Source: Microbacteriaceae bacterium
GTDB lineage: Bacteria > Actinomycetota > Actinomycetes > Actinomycetales > Microbacteriaceae
Direction of reading: 5' to 3'
NCBI GenBank assembly: GCA_004297935.1
Contig: SCRE01000023.1
Span: 62,001 to 126,000, forward strand
Length of the DNA: 64,000 nucleotides
In this document: positions 16,725 through 26,876 of the stretch, piece after piece
How positions within the stretch are numbered: the stretch's first letter is position 1
Layout of the letters: every line of letters begins with the position of its first letter
Position numbers and translations under genes: made by a program
The notes under the pieces: model-generated
Told to the model about the DNA's origin: nothing
The model's input: only the letters and a program-made list of their open reading frames with translations
The model's database searches: none

Positions 16725-17621
16725 TCAGCGTAGAACGACGGTACGACGGCCTTGTGTGATCACGCGGCCCTCGCAGTGCCAGCGCACTGCCATGGTCAGG
16801 GCCGCTGTTTCGGCATCACGGCCGACAGCGGCCAATTCGTCCGGTTCGAGGGTGTGGTCGACCGGGATCACCCGTTGGGCGATGATGGGCCCCTCGTCGA
16901 GGTCTGCGGTGACATAGTGTGCGCTGGCTCCGACCAGCTTCACTCCTCGCTCGTAGGCCTGGTGGTAAGGTCTGGCGCCCTTGAAACTCGGAAGGAAGGA
17001 ATGGTGGATGTTGATACACTTCCCCGCGAGCTTCGCGCATAGCCCGTCGCTGAGCACTTGCATGTAACGAGCCAACACGATCAGCTCCACATCGAACCGG
17101 TCGACCAGATCGAGGAGCCGACGCTCACTGTCAGGCTTGGTCTCGGCAGTCACCGATACATAGAAGAACGGGATGCCGTACCACTGAACCATGGCCTCGT
17201 GGTCGCGATGGTTGGATGCCACGGCGACCACGTCGATGGGCAGATCGCCGTTGCGTGCCCGAAACAACAGGTCGTTGAGACAGTGCCCGTACCTGGAGAC
17301 CATGATCAAGACGCGTCGCCTCGTACCATGCCGTTCCAGATTCCACCGCATCGAGAACTCTTCTGCCACGGGACCGAATCCGTTGCGCAGGTTGTCGGTG
17401 GTCGACTCGTCGCCGTCGCTGATCATGTGCAGGCGCATGAAGAAGTGCCCGGACCGGCGGTCGCCGAACTGCTTGTTGTCGATGATGTCGCAACCGTGGT
17501 CATACAGATAGGCGGAGACCGCACGGACGATGCCGGGCGATTCTGGGCAGTCCAAGGTGAGCACATGCTCGATGGCGGGTTCAGCCTCGGTCGCGCCGGG
17601 TTGCCGATAGGTGATGGTCAT
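16725..17621 (-). CDS. purU: Formyltetrahydrofolate deformylase
   Basis: Hydrolyses 10-formyl-THF to formate and THF. The 298-residue protein has an N-terminal ACT domain (about residues 19-95, LDCPESPGIVRAVSAYL...) and a formyltransferase-type hydrolase domain with NIHHSFLPSFKGARPYHQA and the catalytic Asp in HYVTADLDEGPIIAQ. Last gene of the glyA-soxBDAG operon, 3 nt after soxG. In sarcosine catabolism it returns folate trapped as formyl-THF after one-carbon units released by sarcosine oxidase are oxidised. Confidence 0.95.
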   Translation of the reverse strand: MTITYRQPGATEAEPAIEHVLTLDCPESPGIVRAVSAYLYDHGCDIIDNKQFGDRRSGHFFMRLHMISDGDESTTDNLRNGFGPVAEEFSMRWNLERHGTRRRVLIMVSRYGHCLNDLLFRARNGDLPIDVVAVASNHRDHEAMVQWYGIPFFYVSVTAETKPDSERRLLDLVDRFDVELIVLARYMQVLSDGLCAKLAGKCINIHHSFLPSFKGARPYHQAYERGVKLVGASAHYVTADLDEGPIIAQRVIPVDHTLEPDELAAVGRDAETAALTMAVRWHCEGRVITQGRRTVVLR

Positions 17622-17624
17622 CTC

Positions 17625-18245
17625 TCACGGCAGCTCGGGCTCGGCGAACTCGGTCATCGCGTCCAGCAGCCACCGGGCCGTGTACTCGGCGAACGACGCC
17701 CGAGGGAACAGTCGGTAGGTGGGTGCGTCGTCGGTCTGCCAGAGGATGACCGGCGCCGCCGCGAGCTGAGTGACAACGGCGGTCCCCGCGGTGAACGCGC
17801 GAGGATGCAGATCGAGCGTGCAGCCCTTCTGCAACACCTCCCGGGCGGACGGGCCGCTCAATTCCAGCGTCGTGCGATTGGCCGACAGATCGACCACGAG
17901 ACCCGGGGACTCGCTCAGCGCCCGGGTCAGTTGCGTGGTCAACTGCGCGGCGTCGGCCTCGCCGATGGCGAGGAACTCGTCCGGTCCGAGCCACAGCACG
18001 CTTCCGCCGGGCCTGGCGCTCACGTGCCCGCATGCGACCGGCATGGGAGCGCCCAGCACGTCGGCAATGCGTGAGGCCGCCGGAGTGTCTGGTTTCACGC
18101 GGATCGAGATCATGGTCACGAATGCGATTTCACGCAGTGACACTCCACGGTTGCCGGTCACGGCGCCACGGGCCATCGCGGATTCCAGGTGCGCGAGTGG
18201 GCTGCGAACCAGGTCGGGCCGGATCTTCACTGTCGACTCAGCCAT
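17625..18245 (-). CDS. soxG: Sarcosine oxidase gamma subunit
   Basis: Small structural subunit of heterotetrameric sarcosine oxidase. The 206-residue product has the folate-binding GcvT/YgfZ-like fold features of the family ([25 protein letters not shown] and [19 protein letters not shown]). The start overlaps the soxA stop by 8 nt. Alone its sequence is weakly conserved; the call rests on both these motifs and the operon order B-D-A-G. Confidence 0.92.
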   Translation of the reverse strand: MAESTVKIRPDLVRSPLAHLESAMARGAVTGNRGVSLREIAFVTMISIRVKPDTPAASRIADVLGAPMPVACGHVSARPGGSVLWLGPDEFLAIGEADAAQLTTQLTRALSESPGLVVDLSANRTTLELSGPSAREVLQKGCTLDLHPRAFTAGTAVVTQLAAAPVILWQTDDAPTYRLFPRASFAEYTARWLLDAMTEFAEPELP

Positions 18246-21207
18246 CTCGTCTCTTTCCTTCCGGGTCGTAAAGTACGGTGGGCGCGACTTCGACTTCCAC
18301 CAGGGCGTCGCCGACAGGTGAGAGCAGGCGCTCTCCGATGCGGTTTCGGCCGTTCTTGATCAGTGCCAAGCCGAACGTTCGGTCGAGGGCGGCACTGCGA
18401 TAGCTCGAGGTCACGAAGCCTTCCATCGGAACCGGCCCTGCATCGGGCTTGATCGCAACCCCTGTCGACACGAGCTGTGCCCCCTCAGGCAGAAGCGTGG
18501 TGTGGTCCACAGGGAGTACGGAGACCAAGTGTTTGCGGTCTTCGCGTGCGGTGTCCAGTCGGGAGAATGAGCGTCGTCCAACAAAATCCTTGAGCTTGGA
18601 GACCACCCAGCCCATCCCGGCATCCTGCGGCGTTGTCGTGCCGTCGGTGTCCTGACCGACGATGACGAAGCCTTTCTCCGCCCTGAGCACATCCATCGTC
18701 TCTGTGCCATAGGGGGTGATGCCGAACTCAGCGCCGGCTTCGGCCACCTGCTCCCACACGGCCCGCCCATACCATGCCGACACGTTGATCTCGTATGCAA
18801 GCTCACCGGAGAAGGAGATCCGGCAGATGCGGGCCGGGATGCCGGAGGCCAATACGGTCTTCCGGAAGGTCATGAACGGGAACGCCTCGTTGGAGACATC
18901 CAACTCCGGGGTCAGCTTCGCCACGACTCTGCGCGAGAGCGGGCCGACCACCGGAATGGTGGTCCACTGTTCGGTGGCCGAGGTGCAGTACACGTCGAGT
19001 TCGGGCCACTCGGTCTGGGACCATTCTTCCAACCAGTCGAGGACTTTGGCCGCACCACCTGTGGTGGTGGTCATGAAGTAGTGGTTCTCGTCGAGACGCA
19101 GGGTGGTGCCGTCGTCGAAGATCATTCCGTCGGGCCGGCACATCACGCCGTATCTCACGGAGCCGATCGCCAGCTTTTTGAATCCGTTGGTGTAGACCCG
19201 GTTCAGGAACTCGCCGGCGTCCGCACCGCGGATCTCGATCTTGCCCAGTGTGGTGCCGTCCATGAAAGCCACACCTTCGCGGGCGGCGCGGCACTCACGG
19301 GCGACGGCAGCGTCCATGTCTTCACCGGGCTGCGGGTAGAACCTCGCGCGTTTCCACTGTCCGACGTCGTCGAACACGGCTCCATGTTCGACGTGCCAGG
19401 AGTGAACCGATGTGTGTCGCGCCGGGTCATAAAGCTCTCCGCGCGCTCGCCCGGCCAGCGCGACCAAGGCGACCGGCGTGTACGGGGCGCGGTAGGCCGT
19501 CGTCCCGATCTCGCCCACGGACCGGCTGTTCAGCAATTCGGCAATGACTCCGATGGCGTTGACTGCAGAAGTCTTCCCCTGGTCGTTGGCTGTGCTGATG
19601 GAGGTGTACCGTTTGACGTGTTCGACGCTCAGCATGCCGGCGCCGGTCGCCCGGGCCACATCGGCCACAGTGGAATCCCGCTGCAAGTCGACGAAGTGAG
19701 TCGCCCAGTCAGTCGGTTGGCCTGCGAGCGCGGGCACAAGCCAGATCGGACGGCCGGTTGCGGCGGCCAGGGTCGCCGGCGTTCTCGGGGGGCGCGCCTC
19801 GGGTACCGCGAATCCCGCGGCCGTGGCCGCCGCGGCGCCGGCCGCGGTCCCTTCGGCCAGGCAGTCGGCCAGTGCGTAGCTGCCCCGGGCAGCCCCGATC
19901 ACCTGCTGATCGTCGACGGTGCCCTCCGGGACGAAGGCGGCCGAATTCTCGTCCCATCGCAACGTGCCCCGTCGCTGGCTGTGCAAGTGCACGACCGGGC
20001 TGTAGCCGCCTGACACGGCCAGCAGATCGCAATCCAGCGACTCCACGGTGCCACTCAACTCCACTGTGCCACGCGACTCCACAGTGCCACTCACGGTGTT
20101 GTCGTCGTTCAAACCACCGATCAGCACGCCCGTCAGCCGGTCTTCCCCTCTTGCCTCCACCGCCACACTGCCGGTCAGCACGCGCAAGGCAGCGACGTCG
20201 ACGACTTCGGCTGCCCGGGCGGAAAGCTCCCGGCGGGTGTCTGCGATTGCCACCACGTCGACTCCAGCCAGCTTCAGGTCGACCGCAAGGTCATAGACGC
20301 TGTCGTTCGTGGTCGACATGACAACCTTGGAGCCGGCTGCCACTGCGTAGCGGTTGAGGTAGGTGCGTACCGCCGACGCGAGCATCACGCCCGGCAGGTC
20401 GTTGTTCGCGAACACCAGCGGGCGCTCATGAGCACCGGTAGCCAGGATGACGCGGCCCGCACGGATGTGCCACACCCGCTGACGCGACACCCGCTCGGAA
20501 GCTGCACGGCCGAGATGATCGGTGCGGTGCTGGAGCGCGACCACGTAGTTGCCGTCGTAACTGCCGAACGCGGTGGTCCGGCTCAGCATGGTGCATTCGC
20601 CTTGGGCGGACAACTCCAGCATGGCGTCACGAATCCAATCCGTCGCCAACCTTCCGTCTATCGTCTCCGAACGTGCTGCCAGAAGCGAGCCACCGAATTC
20701 CGACTGCTCATCGATGACGATCACCCTGGCGCCGCTGCGGGCTGCGACGAGGGCGGCCGCCAGCCCCGCCGGGCCGGCGCCCACGATGAGAACGTCGGTA
20801 TGAACGTATTTCTTGTCGTAGATCGATTCGTCCTCCGTGGGGTCGAGTCGACCCACCCCGGAGAGCGTCTCGGCGTCGAGGCCGTCGAAAAGCTCGACAG
20901 CGGGCGCCGGAAGCATGGATTCCGCACAGCGACCGTTGACCCTGATCAGCGCATTCGGCTCCTCGACGCCGGCGGTCATGATGCCGCGCGGTCGTCCGAG
21001 GTAGATCGAGTCGCCGACGGAGAGCATCCCATTGGCGAGCATCGCCGACGCGACCGTGTCTCCGGGATGACCGCTGAGATGGCAGCCGTCAATGGTGAAA
21101 GGAGTGGGTACAGTGCGGTCGATTCTGCCACCCGTCGGCAGTCGCTTCGGCCCCGTGGTCATCGGCTCGGTGGCCATCGGCTCGGCGCCCATCCGCTCGG
21201 TGCTCAT
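18238..21207 (-). CDS. soxA: Sarcosine oxidase alpha subunit
   Basis: Large subunit of the cytosolic enzyme that demethylates sarcosine with O2 and THF, giving glycine, H2O2 and 5,10-methylene-THF. The 989 residues contain an N-terminal 2Fe-2S-ferredoxin-like domain without the cluster ([19 protein letters not shown]), a dinucleotide-binding motif [19 protein letters not shown] near residue 135, and a C-terminal GcvT-like folate domain. Start ATG at 21207 follows GGGAGG and overlaps soxD. Oddities: a repeated [13 protein letters not shown]-terminal tail, and an 18-bp x3 tandem repeat at 20040-20093 encoding [18 protein letters not shown] in the oxidoreductase part. Confidence 0.95.
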   Translation of the reverse strand: MSTERMGAEPMATEPMTTGPKRLPTGGRIDRTVPTPFTIDGCHLSGHPGDTVASAMLANGMLSVGDSIYLGRPRGIMTAGVEEPNALIRVNGRCAESMLPAPAVELFDGLDAETLSGVGRLDPTEDESIYDKKYVHTDVLIVGAGPAGLAAALVAARSGARVIVIDEQSEFGGSLLAARSETIDGRLATDWIRDAMLELSAQGECTMLSRTTAFGSYDGNYVVALQHRTDHLGRAASERVSRQRVWHIRAGRVILATGAHERPLVFANNDLPGVMLASAVRTYLNRYAVAAGSKVVMSTTNDSVYDLAVDLKLAGVDVVAIADTRRELSARAAEVVDVAALRVLTGSVAVEARGEDRLTGVLIGGLNDDNTVSGTVESRGTVELSGTVESLDCDLLAVSGGYSPVVHLHSQRRGTLRWDENSAAFVPEGTVDDQQVIGAARGSYALADCLAEGTAAGAAAATAAGFAVPEARPPRTPATLAAATGRPIWLVPALAGQPTDWATHFVDLQRDSTVADVARATGAGMLSVEHVKRYTSISTANDQGKTSAVNAIGVIAELLNSRSVGEIGTTAYRAPYTPVALVALAGRARGELYDPARHTSVHSWHVEHGAVFDDVGQWKRARFYPQPGEDMDAAVARECRAAREGVAFMDGTTLGKIEIRGADAGEFLNRVYTNGFKKLAIGSVRYGVMCRPDGMIFDDGTTLRLDENHYFMTTTTGGAAKVLDWLEEWSQTEWPELDVYCTSATEQWTTIPVVGPLSRRVVAKLTPELDVSNEAFPFMTFRKTVLASGIPARICRISFSGELAYEINVSAWYGRAVWEQVAEAGAEFGITPYGTETMDVLRAEKGFVIVGQDTDGTTTPQDAGMGWVVSKLKDFVGRRSFSRLDTAREDRKHLVSVLPVDHTTLLPEGAQLVSTGVAIKPDAGPVPMEGFVTSSYRSAALDRTFGLALIKNGRNRIGERLLSPVGDALVEVEVAPTVLYDPEGKRRDG
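20040..20093 (-). repeat. In-frame 18-bp tandem repeat (3 copies) inside soxA
   Basis: Three adjacent units of ACTCCAC(G/T/A)GTGCCAC(T/G)C(A/G) at 20040-20057, 20058-20075 and 20076-20093. They keep the reading frame and add a six-residue protein repeat. Confidence 0.92.
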
Positions 21208-21500
21208 CGGTTTCCTCCCATATCTGCCACGACTGGCTGTTCCTGGCCCATGGGGTAAACGGCCAGAATGTCGTAGCTGACGGTGTCCCGGATGACGTTG
21301 AACCAACGCCTGCAGCCCGCCGAGTGCACCCATCGTTCGGCAAACGGTCCCATCGGGTTATCCCGGTAGAACAAGTATTCGGCCCACTGTTCATCGGTGA
21401 GCTCGTCTTCAGCTGCGGGAAACGGGATGTGAGCCTGCCCGCCGTAGTGGTATTCGGTTTCGTTGCGGGGTCCGCAATATGGGCAGGGGATCAGCAGCAT
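21204..21500 (-). CDS. soxD: Sarcosine oxidase delta subunit
   Basis: Zinc-binding small subunit of heterotetrameric sarcosine oxidase. The 98-residue protein begins [20 protein letters not shown], with the C-x2-C and His ligands, and later has [15 protein letters not shown] with a further Cys, as in characterised delta subunits. Start ATG at 21500 is chosen; upstream in-frame sequence is non-homologous. ATGA overlap with soxA. Confidence 0.95.
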   Translation of the reverse strand: MLLIPCPYCGPRNETEYHYGGQAHIPFPAAEDELTDEQWAEYLFYRDNPMGPFAERWVHSAGCRRWFNVIRDTVSYDILAVYPMGQEQPVVADMGGNR

Positions 21501-21510
21501 GATCGTTCTC

Positions 21511-22731
21511 CTAGTGAGCGACGGCGGCTGCGCCGTGCTCGTCGATGAGGGCGCCGGACACGAAACGCTCCAACCCATACGGGCGGTTCAGCGGGTGGGG
21601 CTCGCCGGTGGCGATGGTGTGAGCGAATGTCCAGCCGGCCGCAGGCGTCGCCTTGAAACCCCCGGTACCCCATCCGCAATTCACGAACAGGTTTTCGACG
21701 GGTGTCTTGCTGATCACCGGCGAGGCGTCTGGTGTCACATCCACGATGCCGCCCCAGATGCGCAGCACGTGCGCACGGGCGAAGATCGGGAAGAGTTCGA
21801 CCGCGGCCGCCATCTGGCTCTCGATCACATGGAACGAGCCGCGTTGGCCGTAACCGTTGAAGGAATCGATGCCGGCACCCATCACCAGCTCGCCCTTGTG
21901 CGCCTGTGACACGTAGACGTGAACATGGTTCGACATCACGACGGTCGGATGCACCTGTTCGTTCAGTTCCGAGACCAAGGCTTGCAGCGGATGCGACTGG
22001 ATCGGCAGGCGGAATCCGGCTCGTTCGGCCAGCACGCTGCTGTGCCCGGCCGCCGCCAGACCCACCCGACCCGTGTTGATCCTGCCACGCGTCGTCTCGA
22101 CACCCACCACACGGTTGGCGTCCATGACGAAACCGGTCACTTCGCAGTTCTGGATGATGTCCACCCCGAACTCATCGGCCTTGCGCGCGAAAGCCCAGGC
22201 GACGTGGTCGTGCTTGGCAATCCCGCCGCGCGGCTGATATGTGCCACCCAGCACGGGGTAGCGGATGTTCTTGGAGGTGTTCAGGATCGGACAGACCTCG
22301 TGTACCTGGTCGGTGTCCAGCCACTCGGCATCGATACCATTCAGCTTGTTGGCGCTGACTCGCCGCACGCTCTCGCGTACGTCCGACAGGGTGTGCGCAA
22401 GATTCAACACGCCACGCTGGCTGAAGAGAAAGTCGTACTCCAGTTCCTCGGGCAGCTTTTCCCACAGCTTGAGCGCAAACTCGTAGATCGCAGCGCTCTC
22501 GTCCCACAGATAGTTCGATCGGATGATCGTCGTATTGCGGGCCATGTTCCCGCCCGCCAGCCAGCCACGCTCGAGGATGGCGATGTTCGTCATGCCGTGG
22601 TTCTTAGCCAGATAGTGCGCGGTCGCCAGACCGTGCCCACCACCGCCGACGATGACCGCATCGTATGAACGCCTGGGTTCTGGGTTGCGCCAGAGAAAGT
22701 CCGGGTGTTCGGGAAGCATTTCCTGACTCAT
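21511..22731 (-). CDS. soxB: Sarcosine oxidase beta subunit
   Basis: Catalytic flavoprotein subunit, where sarcosine is oxidised and FMN is covalently held. The 406-residue sequence shows the Rossmann motif [45 protein letters not shown], the His-containing [17 protein letters not shown] and C-terminal [18 protein letters not shown]-type segments. Start ATG at 22731 overlaps the glyA stop (ATGA). Length and order match other heterotetrameric sarcosine oxidase operons. Confidence 0.96.
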   Translation of the reverse strand: MSQEMLPEHPDFLWRNPEPRRSYDAVIVGGGGHGLATAHYLAKNHGMTNIAILERGWLAGGNMARNTTIIRSNYLWDESAAIYEFALKLWEKLPEELEYDFLFSQRGVLNLAHTLSDVRESVRRVSANKLNGIDAEWLDTDQVHEVCPILNTSKNIRYPVLGGTYQPRGGIAKHDHVAWAFARKADEFGVDIIQNCEVTGFVMDANRVVGVETTRGRINTGRVGLAAAGHSSVLAERAGFRLPIQSHPLQALVSELNEQVHPTVVMSNHVHVYVSQAHKGELVMGAGIDSFNGYGQRGSFHVIESQMAAAVELFPIFARAHVLRIWGGIVDVTPDASPVISKTPVENLFVNCGWGTGGFKATPAAGWTFAHTIATGEPHPLNRPYGLERFVSGALIDEHGAAAVAH

Positions 22732-24014
22732 GCCACGGCTCCATTCAGATTCGGATACAGCGGACACTTGCCGGCGAGCGCCTCGACGCGACCGCGCAAC
22801 GCGCAGACGAGTTCATCGGTGAACTCCCCGGCAAGTGCGATGGCGATGACATCGGCGGCTTCGGCGAACTCCGCGTCGCCGAAGCCGCGTGTTGCGAGCG
22901 CCGGAGTACCGATCCTCAGACCCGAAGAGATCATCGGCGGACGCGGGTCGAACGGGACGGCGTTGCGGTTGACCGTGATCCCGATCCGATGCAAACGATC
23001 CTCGCCTTGCCTGCCGTCCAAGGCCGAATCGCGCAAATCGACCAGCACGAGGTGCACGTCGGTACCACCGGTGACCACCGTGATCCCGGCGGCGGCCACG
23101 TCATCGGCCAATAAGCGCCCTGCCAGGATCTTGGCGCCGGAAAGAGTGCGGCGCTGACGATCTTTGAAGCCCTCGGAGGCCGCCACCTTGAAGCAGACAG
23201 CCTTGGCGGCGATCACATGCTGGAGCGGACCACCCTGTTGGCCCGGGAAGACCGCGGAATTGATCTTCTTCGCCAGCTCCGTCTTACTCAGGATGACCCC
23301 ACCGCGTGGGCCGCCCAGAGTCTTGTGCGTCGTCGTGGTCACCACATCCGCATATGGGACCGGGTTCGGATGCAGACCCGCCGCGACCAATCCTGCGAAA
23401 TGGGCCATATCCACCATCAGGTAGGCACCCACCAGGTCGGCGATCCGCCGGAACTCGGCGAAGTCCAGCTGTCGCGAATAGGCCGACCAACCGGCCACGA
23501 TCAGTTTGGGGTGATGCGCCAGCGCCAGCGCCTCCACCTCGACCATATCGACCAGCAGATCCGACTCGCGCACATGATACGGAACGACGTTGTACAGTTT
23601 GCCGGAGAAGTTCAGGCGCATGCCGTGCGTCAGATGCCCACCGTGCGCCAGGTCAAGGCCGAGAACTGTATCGCCGGGATCGAGTAATGCGACCATTGCC
23701 GCGGCATTTGCCTGGGCACCCGAATGAGGTTGAACGTTCGCCGCTTCGGCGCCAAAAAGGCTTTTCACACGGTCGATGGCCAGTTGCTCGGTGATGTCGA
23801 CATTCTGACAACCGCCGTAATATCTCTTGCCCGGATAGCCCTCGGCGTACTTGTTCGTCAACACAGATCCCTGCGCGGTCATCACGGACACGGGAACGAA
23901 GTTCTCTGACGCAATCATCTCCAGCGTGCCCTGCTGGCGCTCAAGCTCGGCGGAGATCGCTGCATCCACTTCGGGATCGACCACGGCAAGTGAGCTTGAC
24001 ATCAGGTCTACCAT
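22728..24014 (-). CDS. glyA: Serine hydroxymethyltransferase
   Basis: PLP enzyme interconverting glycine plus 5,10-methylene-THF and serine plus THF. The 428-residue protein has [41 protein letters not shown] and the PLP-Lys motif [14 protein letters not shown]. Start ATG at 24014 follows GGAG at 6 nt. As first gene of the sarcosine operon it consumes both products of the oxidase. It is therefore probably a dedicated catabolic copy; whether a housekeeping glyA exists elsewhere cannot be seen. Confidence 0.95.
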   Translation of the reverse strand: MVDLMSSSLAVVDPEVDAAISAELERQQGTLEMIASENFVPVSVMTAQGSVLTNKYAEGYPGKRYYGGCQNVDITEQLAIDRVKSLFGAEAANVQPHSGAQANAAAMVALLDPGDTVLGLDLAHGGHLTHGMRLNFSGKLYNVVPYHVRESDLLVDMVEVEALALAHHPKLIVAGWSAYSRQLDFAEFRRIADLVGAYLMVDMAHFAGLVAAGLHPNPVPYADVVTTTTHKTLGGPRGGVILSKTELAKKINSAVFPGQQGGPLQHVIAAKAVCFKVAASEGFKDRQRRTLSGAKILAGRLLADDVAAAGITVVTGGTDVHLVLVDLRDSALDGRQGEDRLHRIGITVNRNAVPFDPRPPMISSGLRIGTPALATRGFGDAEFAEAADVIAIALAGEFTDELVCALRGRVEALAGKCPLYPNLNGAVA

Positions 24015-24058
24015 CAACTTCTCCTTCGAAATCCAACTGGTATTGATGAAGTCTGAAT

Positions 24059-24070
24059 CTAATATATTAG
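24059..24070. promoter_or_regulatory. Perfect 12-bp palindrome CTAATATATTAG between glyA and the GntR gene
   Basis: It lies in the 66-bp divergent gap, 45 nt upstream of glyA and 11 nt before the regulator start, in the only AT-rich stretch nearby. Position and symmetry fit an operator for the adjacent GntR regulator controlling both itself and the sox operon; it may also contain the -10 region. Confidence 0.5.
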
Positions 24071-24080
24071 TACGTCCATT

Positions 24081-24827
24081 ATGCTAGAGTCGCTGTCGTA
24101 TCAAGTCAATTCCCCGAGCGATCTGGATGAAACGGTGAGTCCATCAAGCGCGATCACGAGCCTCGCTACGGGCCTTTCAGCCGCCGAGTTAGCACCGCTG
24201 TCTCTGGCGGACCACGCCTACCAGCAGTTGCGCGACAAACTGATCATGCTCGACATCCGTCCGGGCGACCCGATCAACGACGGGTTGTTGGCTGCGGAAT
24301 TGCAGATCGGGCGTACTCCTATACGAGAGGCACTGAAACGGCTGGAAAGCGACCACCTTGTCGTCTCATACGCTCGCCGCGGCACTTTTGCCACCATCGT
24401 CGACATCACGGAATTGGCTGATGTGTCCGAGATCCGGGAACTGTTGGAACCACTGGCTGCCCGTCGCGCGGCCAGGATGTCCACCGCCCCGATGCGCGAA
24501 CAACTGCGCGAGGTCGCCGAAACCATCGCCTCCATAGGCTCGGCACCGGTCAATCAACGAGAACTGATGCGGTACGACATCACGACGCACCGCCTGATCT
24601 ACCGCGCGGCCGCAAACCGGCACCTTGAAGATGTGCTGGTTCGTTACGACAACCTCGCCACCCGAATCTGGTGCCTCGTCCTGGACAAGATCCCGTCTAT
24701 GTCCGGACACATCACCGAACATGTGCAATTGCTGGAGGCAATCGCCGACGGTGACAGCGATCTCGCCGCCCAGCTGTCGCTGGCGCACGTCACCAACTTC
24801 GAGGCAGCCATCCGCGACGTGCTGTAG
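24081..24827 (+). CDS. GntR family transcriptional regulator (FadR/FCD subfamily)
   Basis: Predicted regulator of the sarcosine operon. The 248-residue protein has an N-terminal winged helix ([20 protein letters not shown] then [18 protein letters not shown]) and an all-helical FCD effector domain with the metal-binding pattern in [14 protein letters not shown] and later His residues. The ATG at 24081 has no clear ribosome site; GTG at 24135 is an alternative that would trim the first 18 residues. Divergent from glyA over a 66-bp gap with a 12-bp palindrome. Effector unknown; sarcosine, creatine or glycine are natural candidates. Confidence 0.85.
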   Translation: MLESLSYQVNSPSDLDETVSPSSAITSLATGLSAAELAPLSLADHAYQQLRDKLIMLDIRPGDPINDGLLAAELQIGRTPIREALKRLESDHLVVSYARRGTFATIVDITELADVSEIRELLEPLAARRAARMSTAPMREQLREVAETIASIGSAPVNQRELMRYDITTHRLIYRAAANRHLEDVLVRYDNLATRIWCLVLDKIPSMSGHITEHVQLLEAIADGDSDLAAQLSLAHVTNFEAAIRDVL

Positions 24828-24883
24828 CCACTCTCAATGGCTTGGCGTCGATCCGCTGTCGGTCATTGCACGACGAGAATTCC

Positions 24884-25291
24884 TCATCCCGCGTTCCGAC
24901 GGTCTATCGCGATGGCATCGATCTCCACAAGCCAGTCGGGTCGTGCCAGAGAAGAGACCTCGAGCAGGGTATCGGCCGGGAACGGCCGGGAGAAGTATTC
25001 ACCGCGCAATCTGATCACGCTGTCGAGATTGGCGGCCATGTCCGTCACCATGAAAGTCACCTTGACCACATCTGACAGCCCTGCTCCGGCTGCAGACAAG
25101 ACCTTCGACAGATTTGCAAACGCTTGTCTGGCCTGCGCCTCGAAATCGTCTCCACCCACCGTGTTGCCCAGTTCGTCGACCGCCGCCTGGCCGGAAAGGA
25201 AAAGCAGGCCACCCACACGGATCCCGAGCGAGATGTTGTATGGCTCATACCAGTCCGGCATGCTAGAAATCTGCTGAGGCTCCATCATCAT
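24884..25291 (-). CDS. RidA family protein (Rid/YjgF)
   Basis: Member of the family that hydrolyses reactive enamine/imine intermediates, or acts as an amidase-like enzyme in catabolic clusters. The 135-residue sequence has GGLLFLSGQAAVDELGN, FEAQARQAFANLSKVL, VVKVTFMVTDM and the terminal VEIDAIAI. Start ATG at 25291 follows AGGAGAG. The Arg typical of imine-deaminating RidA near the C-terminus is not obvious (PADTLLEVSSLARPDWLVEI), so this is more like a Rid subgroup of uncertain activity. It points away from the deacetylase gene. Confidence 0.82.
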   Translation of the reverse strand: MMMEPQQISSMPDWYEPYNISLGIRVGGLLFLSGQAAVDELGNTVGGDDFEAQARQAFANLSKVLSAAGAGLSDVVKVTFMVTDMAANLDSVIRLRGEYFSRPFPADTLLEVSSLARPDWLVEIDAIAIDRRNAG

Positions 25292-25797
25292 GTTCTCTCC
25301 TCATCTGGATCGGTCCAGCTGTGGTGATCCACTCGGTACGGTGACCACGAGCGCAAAGACCCAGCGCGAACCTGCGCATGTCAGGCACGCTGGTCCACTT
25401 GCGCGGAGGCCCCTTCCGGCTGTCCTGCTTTCCACGGTCTGATGAAATCAATGTTCTCAGCACAGTGACGTCACACGTCAAGCAGCGTATGTCAATTATC
25501 TCGGCCAAGAGGCTTACATTATGTATATTTTCCTCCCCGCCGGCGGCAAATAGCATGGGCGCTGTCGACGTACATGATGGAGGGCCGCATGTCGAAGCCG
25601 CCTGTAACACTGAGGACTGGATTGCGTGACCGTGAACAGACCATGCAGCCGATACCCAGGAGCGCCCGGGCGACACGCGTGTGCGGTCAATCCGTGTGCG
25701 GTCAATCGCAGATCCGGTGCGTCGCCGGCATCACCCCGGCCGCCTCGAGGAGCCGCAAGCCTACGGTCGAACCTCGTGCACGTGCGGGGGTGCGAGC
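25292..25797. other. 506-bp divergent intergenic region, no gene recognised
   Basis: Lies between leftward ridA and the rightward deacetylase gene. It contains a perfect palindrome GTGACGTCAC at 25466-25475, a TTGACA box on the minus strand (25491-25496) without a convincing -10, and an AT-rich patch near 25511-25530. Open frames here have no family resemblance. It probably holds promoters for both genes. Confidence 0.5.
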
Positions 25798-26688
25798 ATG
25801 AGCTTTGCGTGGCCGGATCCGTTCCGTGCGGCTGCTGCTTTCACATTCGACGTCGACGCAGAGTCAGGGGTCCTTGCCGGTAACCCTGCGGATTCTGCGC
25901 GAATGTCCTTGATGAGCCATCAATCGTACGGGCCGCGCATCGGCATCCCCCGGCTACTGCACATGCTGGAACGGCAAGGCGTCAAGGCCACCTTCTTCGT
26001 TCCTGGGTTCACCGCGGACACCTATCCCGACACGGTGAGGAGCATCATCGATGGCGGGCACGAGATCGCCCACCACGGGTACCTGCACGAACCGATGCGA
26101 GGCATCTCCGCAGAGACGGAAGCCCGCTATCTGGACCGCGGGTTAGCCGCGCTGGATCGGCTGGGTGTGCGACCCAGCGGCTATCGCGCACCATGGTGGG
26201 AGTTGAACTGGCACACGCCGGACCTGCTCATCGAACGGGGATTCCGCTACGACTCGAGCCTCTTCAACGATGATGCGCCCTATCGTTTATCCGGAACACG
26301 GCACGATGGAGATCTCGTCGAGATCCCTATCGACTGGACGCTCGACGACTGGGAGCAGTACGCGTTCTATCCCGATTGGACCGGGAGCGGCGTCATCGAG
26401 AGCCCGGACAAGGTGCGCGAACTGTGGCTGCGCGAGGCCCAGGCGTCCCATGCGGAAGGGGGCTGTTTTGTGTTGACCAATCATCCGTTCATTTCCGGCC
26501 GGCCATCGAAGACAGCGGCACTGGAACGCCTGATCGAAGACGTCAAGTCGCTGGAGCGAGTCTGGGTCACCACTCTCCAGGAGATAGCCGCATATACCAC
26601 CAGCACGGTGACCGAGGTTCGAAAATTCACTAGAATCAATGCGCCGGACGACCACAGCGTCGATCGCAGCCACGCTGTCGGCCACTGA
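25798..26688 (+). CDS. NodB-fold (PuuE-type) polysaccharide deacetylase-like hydrolase
   Basis: A 296-residue NodB homology domain protein with FTFDVDAESG (first metal-binding Asp region), KATFFVPGFTAD, the HxxxH-type ligands in GHEIAHHGYLHE and SGYRAPWWELN. It lacks a signal peptide, so it acts inside the cell. Cytosolic members include the allantoinase PuuE, which opens a cyclic amide rather than deacetylating sugar. In a creatine/sarcosine island a cyclic ureide or amide (for example N-methylhydantoin) is a plausible but unproven substrate. ATG at 25798 is used, after a G-rich ribosome site. Confidence 0.75.
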   Translation: MSFAWPDPFRAAAAFTFDVDAESGVLAGNPADSARMSLMSHQSYGPRIGIPRLLHMLERQGVKATFFVPGFTADTYPDTVRSIIDGGHEIAHHGYLHEPMRGISAETEARYLDRGLAALDRLGVRPSGYRAPWWELNWHTPDLLIERGFRYDSSLFNDDAPYRLSGTRHDGDLVEIPIDWTLDDWEQYAFYPDWTGSGVIESPDKVRELWLREAQASHAEGGCFVLTNHPFISGRPSKTAALERLIEDVKSLERVWVTTLQEIAAYTTSTVTEVRKFTRINAPDDHSVDRSHAVGH

Positions 26689-26876
26689 TGCGGCTGCCAA
26701 CGCAGCCATGGCATCGACATCGGGAGACGACTTCCGGTTCACCGGACAGTCGGCATCACTCATCGGGAGATCGCACCCGCATCCGGGAGCAAGGAATACC
26801 GCGCCCGGCCGATGACACCGATAGTCCCCGCTTCGTTGCGGCTCCGACCAACTCGATTCCGACAAGGAGACAAGCC

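Noticed and set aside
24015-24080. Glycine riboswitch upstream of glyA
   Set aside because: The gap is 66 bp, too short for a glycine aptamer, and AT-rich.
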